From: Candidatus Latescibacterota bacterium
GTDB lineage: Bacteria; JAAXHH01
DNA length: 11,084 nucleotides
Assembly (NCBI GenBank): GCA_022821935.1
Contig: JAJECR010000144.1
Span: 1-11,084 of the forward strand
Direction of reading: 5' to 3'
Positions 1-4,398 of the stretch are shown one piece after another. The notes under the pieces are model-generated. The model was given only the letters and a program-made list of their open reading frames with translations. It made no database searches and was not told the DNA's origin. The first letter of the stretch is position 1; every line of letters starts with the position of its first letter. A program made the translations under genes and the position numbers.

Positions 1-2
1 AC

Positions 3-794
3 GTGGGCGGATACTTCCTGGGGCTCAACAAGGAATTCTCGAGCGTGAGCGTGCTGCAGGGCCCGGTTATCGCCCACGAGTTCGGCCATAACCTGTCTCT
101 GCGCCATGCGCCGTGCGGGGGACCCGCCGGACCGGATCGCAATTACCCGAACCGCGACGGATCCATCGGTGCATGGGGCTACGATTTCGTCGATCGGGAA
201 TTAATCTCCCCCAGTCGGCCCGACCTGATGAGCTACTGCGAGCCGGAGTGGATCGGATACTACAGTTTCAGCAAGGCGCTGCGCTGGCGGCAGGCCAAGG
301 ACGTCAGACTGGCATCGGCTGCCCCCGCCACGAGGAGCCTCCTGCTCTGGGGCCATGTGAACGGAGCCGGCGACCTCGTGCTGGAACCGGCCTTTGTCGT
401 CGACGCGCCACCGGTCGTCCCTCAGGCCGCCGGTCCGTACCAGCTCACGGGAGAAAACGTGAACGGCGGCGTCCTGTTCGATCTGTCCTTCGATATGAAA
501 GTATTCGGAGACAGCGAGGGCAGGGGTTTCAATTTCATCCTGCCGATCCGGGCGGACTGGCCCACGAGGCTTCACCAGATCACCCTTTCAGGGCCTGAAG
601 GCGTTGTGACGCAGGACCGCGATGGAGACCGTGCCGCGGCCCTGTTGCTGGACCGCTTCACCGGGCAGGTACGCGGTATGCTGCACGACTGGATCGTGAC
701 AGACGATGGAGGGCCGCCTGCCCGCCGCGCGTTGCCCGAACCGGGGCTCGAAATCGTCACGAGCCCGGGCGTACCCGACGCGACGGACTGGTAG
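3..794 (+). CDS. Secreted zinc metalloprotease, metzincin type (5'-partial)
   Basis: C-terminal part of a zinc-dependent endopeptidase, probably exported. The reading frame is already open at the window edge, so the GTG at base 3 is most likely an internal valine and the N-terminal part lies outside the window. Residues 25-35 read HEFGHNLSLRH, the extended zinc motif HExxHxxxxxH with three histidine ligands and the catalytic Glu26. About 40 residues later, PDLMSYC (residues 73-79) supplies the Met-turn (Met76) that defines metzincins. The stretch that follows (EPEWIGYYSFSKALRWR) is typical of bacterial secreted members. Cys38 and Cys79 could form a disulfide. Residues ~105-260 form a beta-rich C-terminal region with no motif I can name, probably an accessory or prodomain-like sandwich. 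The stop is 55 nt before the next gene on the same strand, so an operon with the two downstream exported proteins is likely. The protease class is well supported; the exact MEROPS family and substrate are not. Confidence 0.88.
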   Translation: MGGYFLGLNKEFSSVSVLQGPVIAHEFGHNLSLRHAPCGGPAGPDRNYPNRDGSIGAWGYDFVDRELISPSRPDLMSYCEPEWIGYYSFSKALRWRQAKDVRLASAAPATRSLLLWGHVNGAGDLVLEPAFVVDAPPVVPQAAGPYQLTGENVNGGVLFDLSFDMKVFGDSEGRGFNFILPIRADWPTRLHQITLSGPEGVVTQDRDGDRAAALLLDRFTGQVRGMLHDWIVTDDGGPPARRALPEPGLEIVTSPGVPDATDW

Positions 795-849
795 CGCCCG
801 CGGGACGAACCCGTTCGTTTTCTACATTTCTCAAAGGAGAGCGAAGTTC

Positions 850-1572
850 ATGAGAACCGTTACGACATCTATACTGCTGATGTTACTGGCCATGGGATGC
901 GGCGGCGATAAAAGCGTCGAGCCGAGTACCCCGGATGATTTCCCGCCCAGGGCGGTCGAGACCTTTGAAGCTCAGACGCTGATCGCCGAACGGGAGCGTC
1001 TGATGATAAACTTCGCGACGGCCTTCAGGGATCCCGAGGAGCAGTCACTGAGGTACTCGGCGGCATCGAGCGATGCATCGATCGTCATGGCCGCCATGTC
1101 CGGAACGGTACTGACGATCACCCCGTTGGCCGAGGGAAGCGCCACGGTTTCCGTCAAGGCCACGGACCCGGGCGGGAACAGCGCTGTGATCACCATTCCC
1201 GTAACGGTAAACGCACCGGCGCATCCCGACGATGACGAAAACTATCACGCATTAATCAGGCTGGTAGTCACTGCGGACCGCGTGGAGTTCTTTGAGCTGT
1301 CCGCGCAGGGTTCCGGCTCCTGTATCGAAGTAGATCCCCAAAAGATCTACGGAACGGAATACGAAGCGGCGCAATACCAGTTCCACCATTCAAGGTGGCA
1401 GCGCCAGGACGCATTCGGCTGGGCGACCATACCCGGAACGGTGCGCGGCGAGAACAGCCTGTGCGTGTACACGCCGACCGAGTCCGGACTATATCGGATG
1501 GTCGGCGATGTGACGATACGTCAAGCAGAACAGAGGCAATTGCGATACAAGTCAAATGTAGTGAATTATTGA
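850..1572 (+). CDS. Lipoprotein with Ig/cadherin-like domain
   Basis: Exported protein of 240 residues. The N-terminus MRTVTTSILLMLLAMGC has a basic start, a hydrophobic stretch and a lipobox (LAMGC, lipidated Cys17), followed by a short Ser/Pro/Asp linker. Residues ~33-120 resemble bacterial Ig/cadherin-like repeats: a 'F.DP...LRYSAASSD' opening, then 'GTVLTITPLAEGSATVSVKA' and 'TDPGGNSAVITIPVTV'. Residues ~130-240 are a second region I do not recognise; it has two cysteines (in GSGSCIEV and ENSLCVY) that may pair. The ATG at 850 is chosen over the upstream in-frame start at 706 because AAAGGAG at 833-839 lies 10 nt before it and it begins the signal peptide, while the 706 start would overlap the protease. 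Its end overlaps the next ATG (TGATG). Cell-surface binding or partnership with the upstream protease is inferred from context only. Confidence 0.85.
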   Translation: MRTVTTSILLMLLAMGCGGDKSVEPSTPDDFPPRAVETFEAQTLIAERERLMINFATAFRDPEEQSLRYSAASSDASIVMAAMSGTVLTITPLAEGSATVSVKATDPGGNSAVITIPVTVNAPAHPDDDENYHALIRLVVTADRVEFFELSAQGSGSCIEVDPQKIYGTEYEAAQYQFHHSRWQRQDAFGWATIPGTVRGENSLCVYTPTESGLYRMVGDVTIRQAEQRQLRYKSNVVNY

Positions 1573-2240
1573 TGACTCCCTTGTTGATCCACATCCTCGG
1601 CCTTGCCGCCGGTTGCACATTGGCCCTGTCAACGGCTCTGAAAGGCGATTCCCCGGCCGCGGACGCGGCAGCAAGGGGATCGAGTTCCTCGCCCGCGGAC
1701 GCGACGGCACAGGAACGCGAGTGCGAGCCCGCCGCCGGCCCCTTGGGCGCCAATGCCACGCTATCGGATCGCGCCGGCCGCTATCGCCTCACCCTGGTGG
1801 CGGATTCCAGCAGTGTAGCGGATTCCGGCAGCGCCGCCCATCAGATCGTCTCCGGCCTGCTCACCCTGCGCCGACAGGAGCAACAGGGCCAACAGACGCG
1901 GGACCCGGAGTCGCCGGACGATCCCTCGACCCCCCTCTACGGGTTCACGGATATCGATCCGGGCTCGGTCGGCGCCCATCGCGTGGGCGATCCGGGAAGC
2001 AAGGATCCGTCTGCGCCCGGCGTGCTCGTACTAGAGCGGTCAGCGTACGGACGGCGCGTCATCACCTTGCGGCTGGGTTCGCAAGCCAACCGGCGGGACC
2101 TGGTGCGCTACGACGGCGCCTACACGGTGTTGAGGGTAAAAGAAATCGACAAAGAGGGTTTTGCCGGAAGCTGGCGCAGTGGGGGCGGCCTGGACTTATC
2201 CGTCACCACGGGTTACTTCTGCGCCCGGGAAGTGCCTTGA
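1572..2240 (+). CDS. Exported hypothetical protein, translationally coupled
   Basis: Protein of 222 residues of unknown function. The ATG at 1572 shares its A with the TGA stop of the preceding gene (TGATG) and has no clear Shine-Dalgarno sequence, which suggests translation by reinitiation. An in-frame start at 1395 is rejected because it lies deep inside the previous gene. The N-terminus MTPLLIHILGLAAGC is hydrophobic and ends in a lipobox-like AAGC (Cys15), but it lacks the usual basic residues, so either a lipoprotein or a Sec-cleaved signal is possible. Residues 25-60 are a low-complexity Ala/Ser/Asp/Pro linker. From GRYRLTLVADS (69-79) the protein alternates short beta-like segments up to GFAGSW (197-202) and the closing GYFCARE (214-220), which could be a small beta-barrel of lipocalin-like plan; this is a guess from strand pattern. 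Cys51 and Cys217 could pair. Order and overlap tie it to the protease and the lipoprotein upstream. Confidence 0.75.
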   Translation: MTPLLIHILGLAAGCTLALSTALKGDSPAADAAARGSSSSPADATAQERECEPAAGPLGANATLSDRAGRYRLTLVADSSSVADSGSAAHQIVSGLLTLRRQEQQGQQTRDPESPDDPSTPLYGFTDIDPGSVGAHRVGDPGSKDPSAPGVLVLERSAYGRRVITLRLGSQANRRDLVRYDGAYTVLRVKEIDKEGFAGSWRSGGGLDLSVTTGYFCAREVP

Positions 2241-2286
2241 AACGAGGTATGCCGCGCGCATGTCGCCAGTTACGCGCGCACACGCA

Positions 2287-2327
2287 CGCCGACAGTCACG
2301 CGCTCGACCGCGCGCCGACAGCCACGC
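2287..2327. repeat. Imperfect 15-bp direct repeat in convergent gap
   Basis: Two copies, cgccgacagtcacgc at 2287-2301 and cgccgacagccacgc at 2313-2327, match at 14 of 15 bases with starts 26 bp apart. They lie between two convergent genes in a CG-rich stretch (2241-2326) with several CGCGCGC-like runs. I see no hairpin followed by a T-tract on either strand, so a classical terminator is not evident here even though both converging transcripts must end nearby. Confidence 0.4.
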
Positions 2328-2755
2328 TATTCAACCAGGTGCGCGTCCAGGAAGATCGATTTCGACAGGGACGTGAAGAAGTTCTGATAGACCTGGAGGT
2401 CCGTTACGGCCCGCCGGCCACGGAGCAGGTTCGCCCGCACGAGCAACTGGGTCTCTCCTCTCGGGCGGACGGTCACCGTTATCCTTCGCGTCCCCCCGTC
2501 TAGTCTCGTCGCGGTGATCACCCCGAGTTCTTCATCCGCCTTGTCCAGGACGTAGCCGAAATCCTGCAGCGTGGCGATCACCGTCCTGAGCATCCTGTTC
2601 TTATCCGTCATGTCGAAGGCGCGGGACTGCATGTTCCTCACGTTGACCTGGCTGTCTTCCATCTCGGTCAATTGACGGCTCGACGTGCCGCATCCCGCCA
2701 AGCCTGCGGCAATGGACGCGGCGATTACAAACGTCATTGCACGGGTGTATCTCAT
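2327..2755 (-). CDS. Small lipoprotein, third gene of lipoprotein operon
   Basis: Lipoprotein of 142 residues. The signal peptide MRYTRAMTFVIAASIAAGLAGC has a lipobox LAGC with Cys22; Gly at +2 does not suggest inner-membrane retention by the E. coli Lol rule. The mature part contains NMQSRAFDMTDKNRML (41-56), LQDFGYVLDKADEELGVI (63-80) and a C-terminal YQNFFTSLSKSIFLDAHL (123-140). The second and third blocks match the product of the gene just upstream, so the two are paralogues, this one lacking a middle insert. The pattern matches a family of uncharacterised lipoproteins that I recall from many Gram-negative genomes; its biochemical role is unknown to me. The ATG at 2755 overlaps the TGA of the upstream gene (ATGA), so translation is probably coupled. 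The longer open frame up to 3133 is discarded because it lies antiparallel in sense to the signal-peptide evidence and inside the upstream gene. Confidence 0.82.
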   Translation of the reverse strand: MRYTRAMTFVIAASIAAGLAGCGTSSRQLTEMEDSQVNVRNMQSRAFDMTDKNRMLRTVIATLQDFGYVLDKADEELGVITATRLDGGTRRITVTVRPRGETQLLVRANLLRGRRAVTDLQVYQNFFTSLSKSIFLDAHLVE

Positions 2756-3330
2756 ATGTCCTGCTCTTCCAGAAAGACCGATTTCGAAAGCCGGTCGAAG
2801 AAATCCACGTAGATTTCGGGAACTTCCAGCGTCTCCCGCTTCGACACCTTGTCGTCCGTGTCCCACACGGTCCGCTGAAAAGTCACGCTGACGGCGTGGT
2901 AATCGGCGTTGGTCGCCGACATTGGCCGGACCACGACGGACGCCCGGAAAAGCTGGTAGTCGTCCGTCTCGTCCGTGAACGCCGTCCATCCGTAGGTCAG
3001 CAGCGCCTTGACCAGCCACCAGGCCTCCTGGCCCACCTCGGTGGCGTCGCTGCGTTTCGATCCGACGATCACGCCGAGCTTCGCCTCGGTCTCGTCGATA
3101 GTGAACTCCAGGTCCTGGAGCACGGCGGCACACGCCGACAGGATATCCACTTCGGATATCCCTTCATAGGTCCTCGTCCTCATCTCCCTGTTCTGCAGTT
3201 GTTCAGGGGTCAGTTCGAAGTTGTCCCGGGGATCGCCGCGCAGCATACAACCGGTCATCAGCATACAACCGGCCAGAACCAGGACCGCCAGGACAGGCAA
3301 CGAGCGTTTCCGCGTTCCTTTCCAACCCAT
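2752..3330 (-). CDS. Lipoprotein, second gene of lipoprotein operon, paralogue of the third
   Basis: Lipoprotein of 192 residues. The ATG at 3330 is chosen because GAGGAG (minus strand, 3343-3338) lies 7 nt upstream; an in-frame GTG at 3345 would overlap that ribosome site. The N-terminus MGWKGTRKRS is strongly basic, then hydrophobic, and ends in two successive lipobox cysteines, LAGC (Cys22) and MTGC (Cys28). The mature region has DILSACAAVLQDLEFTIDE (62-80), EAKLGVIVGSKRSDATEVGQ (82-101), a hydrophobic/aromatic middle (EAWWLVKALLTYGW, 102-115), RASVVVRP (129-136), VTFQRTVWDTDDKVSKRE (149-166) and the ending YVDFFDRLSKSVFLEEQDI (174-192). The LQD..LGVI and FF..LSKS.FL blocks recur in the next gene. 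This fits a recurring family of conserved hypothetical lipoproteins; I know of no assigned function. It starts 43 nt after the BamE-like gene and overlaps the third gene by 4 nt. Confidence 0.85.
   Translation of the reverse strand: MGWKGTRKRSLPVLAVLVLAGCMLMTGCMLRGDPRDNFELTPEQLQNREMRTRTYEGISEVDILSACAAVLQDLEFTIDETEAKLGVIVGSKRSDATEVGQEAWWLVKALLTYGWTAFTDETDDYQLFRASVVVRPMSATNADYHAVSVTFQRTVWDTDDKVSKRETLEVPEIYVDFFDRLSKSVFLEEQDI
3241..3272. repeat. 18-bp-period direct repeat doubling the lipobox
   Basis: The 14-mer cagcatacaaccgg occurs at 3241-3254 and again at 3259-3272, an exact match with an 18-bp period. The period is a multiple of three and lies in the signal-peptide coding part of the minus-strand lipoprotein gene. 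It yields GCML twice and so two candidate lipidation cysteines six residues apart. It looks like a slippage duplication that kept the frame. Confidence 0.75.
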
Positions 3331-3373
3331 GGGATATCTCCTCACACGCGCTGTCGCCCGCCAGTGCGCCGGC

Positions 3374-3820
3374 TCAGAACCGCGACGTGTGATACGCGAA
3401 GTCCCTCACTCGCTTCTCTTCATCGAACTTGATGATGACCGTAAGCGTCCGCTGGGAGGTGGACTCGGCGCCGGACGATCCCGAAAGCCCGCCGGCCCCG
3501 CCGGTGAACACATCGGTCAGATCCACGAAGATGAGCGACATGATCCCGCCTTGGCTGCTCGAATACACGGACTCCGTCGATATCTTGTCATAGATCCAGA
3601 CTTCGCGGCGCTCCTCGTCGGTCGACACGATGTTGGGCGATCCGAGCACTTCCGCGACCTCGGCGCCGCTCATGCCGACATGGATCGACTGCTGCACCGT
3701 CCCGACGGTCACCCGGTCGCCGGAATCGTCCTGCACGGCCCTTCTGTGCTGCGAGGCCATGCATCCCGTCAGGATCACAGCAACCGTCACGATCATCCCG
3801 GTGATCAGTGTCTTTTTCAT
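3374..3820 (-). CDS. BamE/SmpA-like outer-membrane lipoprotein, first gene of operon
   Basis: Lipoprotein of 148 residues. The ATG at 3820 is preceded by AGGAGA (minus strand, 3832-3827) at 6 nt, and begins MKKTLITGMIVTVAVILTGC, a clean lipoprotein signal with Cys20; an in-frame start at 3916 would place the signal peptide inside the protein. The mature part carries VTVGTVQQSIHVGM (37-50) then EVAEVLGSPNIV (54-65) and EVWIYDK (73-79), the 'GM...V...LG.P' plus aromatic strand pattern of the BamE/SmpA/OmlA fold. A Gly/Ser-rich loop (107-122) precedes a closing strand region LTVIIKFDEEKRVRDFAYHT (126-145). BamE assists the BAM beta-barrel assembly complex in Proteobacteria. This protein is not clearly the BamE orthologue, and I call only the fold. 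It leads a tight operon with two related lipoproteins, and the three may form one envelope complex (inference). Confidence 0.82.
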   Translation of the reverse strand: MKKTLITGMIVTVAVILTGCMASQHRRAVQDDSGDRVTVGTVQQSIHVGMSGAEVAEVLGSPNIVSTDEERREVWIYDKISTESVYSSSQGGIMSLIFVDLTDVFTGGAGGLSGSSGAESTSQRTLTVIIKFDEEKRVRDFAYHTSRF

Positions 3821-3956
3821 TTCCGTTCTCCTGTCATGGCAGCTTGAACCACCCGATTCGTCCCTGCCCTTCCCGGTTCCAGATGGTTTGGCGCCGGTTG
3901 GGAGGGGCGCCGTCACAGGTTGCGACCGAGTTGGATCCGGATCGCCTCATGGACCG

Positions 3957-3979
3957 GCGGTCACTATGCGAATGACCGC
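3957..3979. terminator. Inverted repeat after the LRR remnant, possible terminator
   Basis: gcggtca at 3957-3963 and tgaccgc at 3973-3979 form a perfect 7-bp stem with a 9-nt loop. It sits exactly at the stop codon of the minus-strand LRR remnant. Neither side is followed by a T-run, so a factor-independent terminator is doubtful. It could also be a structured leader for the lipoprotein operon or a protein-binding palindrome. The rest of the stretch from 3821 to 3963 shows only the ribosome site of the BamE-like gene. Confidence 0.3.
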
Positions 3980-4398
3980 TTCGCACGATGGTATGCGGGA
4001 TAGGATGGCCGCGTCAAAACAACGCGACCGGTGTCCTGACAAATTGGTTCATTAGCTATTGAAACGCAAGATCTAAGTTCCGGTTTCAAATCTGCGTGAG
4101 AAAGTGCGTCAACGGCCGCCTGGAACGACTCGCAGTACACCGCATCAGGAACGGCTCGGGTCCGCTCCAGCCACGTCTGAAACGCGGTGTCCGGCGGCAC
4201 GCACAAGCCGGTAGCATACAGATCCAGCGCCTGGAGATTGCCGAGGCGGGTGAACGTGCCTGGCAGGGGACCCGACAGATCCTCGTTGTAAGCCAATAAC
4301 AGAATCCTGAGTTCGGAGAGGGGCTGCGGATCGCTGAGAGCGATGAGCAAAGACGGACTACGAAGCGTCTTCTTTTTCAGGAGCACCTTCAGTTTCAA
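3964..4398 (-). pseudogene. 5'-truncated leucine-rich-repeat protein remnant
   Basis: Open frame of 144 codons whose only start is a TTG inside the kinase gene. Residues ~24-52 (PQPLSELRILLLAYNEDLSG then PLPGTFTRL) and ~53-62 (GNLQALDLYA) are leucine-rich-repeat units with the plant-like 'L.GPLP..F..L.NL..LDL' consensus. CVPPDTAFQTWLERT (~66-80) is a typical end-cap of bacterial secreted LRR proteins. A real LRR protein would have many more repeats and a signal peptide upstream. Here the recognisable repeats begin near 4353, within a few bases of the kinase stop codon at 4358-4360, and the first ~14 codons only re-read the kinase tail in another frame. The last ~55 residues match nothing I recognise and may be frameshifted. 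I read it as the 3' stump of an LRR gene lost by deletion or rearrangement; a small functional gene is less likely, as I see no ribosome site. Confidence 0.6.
3988..4017 (-). promoter_or_regulatory. Candidate promoter for the lipoprotein operon
   Basis: On the minus strand, TTGACG (4017-4012, 5 of 6 matches to the -35 consensus) is separated by 18 bp from TACCAT (3993-3988, 4 of 6 matches to the -10). Transcription would start near 3981, about 160 nt before the BamE-like ATG. The fit of the -10 is only moderate in GC-rich DNA, so this is a weak candidate, but I saw no better one between here and the gene. Confidence 0.25.

Noticed and set aside
2241..2326. CG-rich convergent gap as an intrinsic terminator or att site
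   Set aside because: No stem with a following T-run and no exact repeat longer than about 9-10 bp; only one imperfect direct repeat, with no integrase or tRNA gene nearby.
1613..2503. 296-codon plus-strand open frame overlapping the third exported protein
   Set aside because: Arg/Pro-rich composition of an out-of-frame reading; it would run into the convergent lipoprotein gene. The frame starting at 1572 has a signal-like N-terminus and a coupled start.
2737..3432. 231-codon plus-strand open frame opposite the lipoprotein operon
   Set aside because: Covers two minus-strand genes that have ribosome sites, lipoboxes and paralogous motifs; the plus-strand translation has no recognisable feature.
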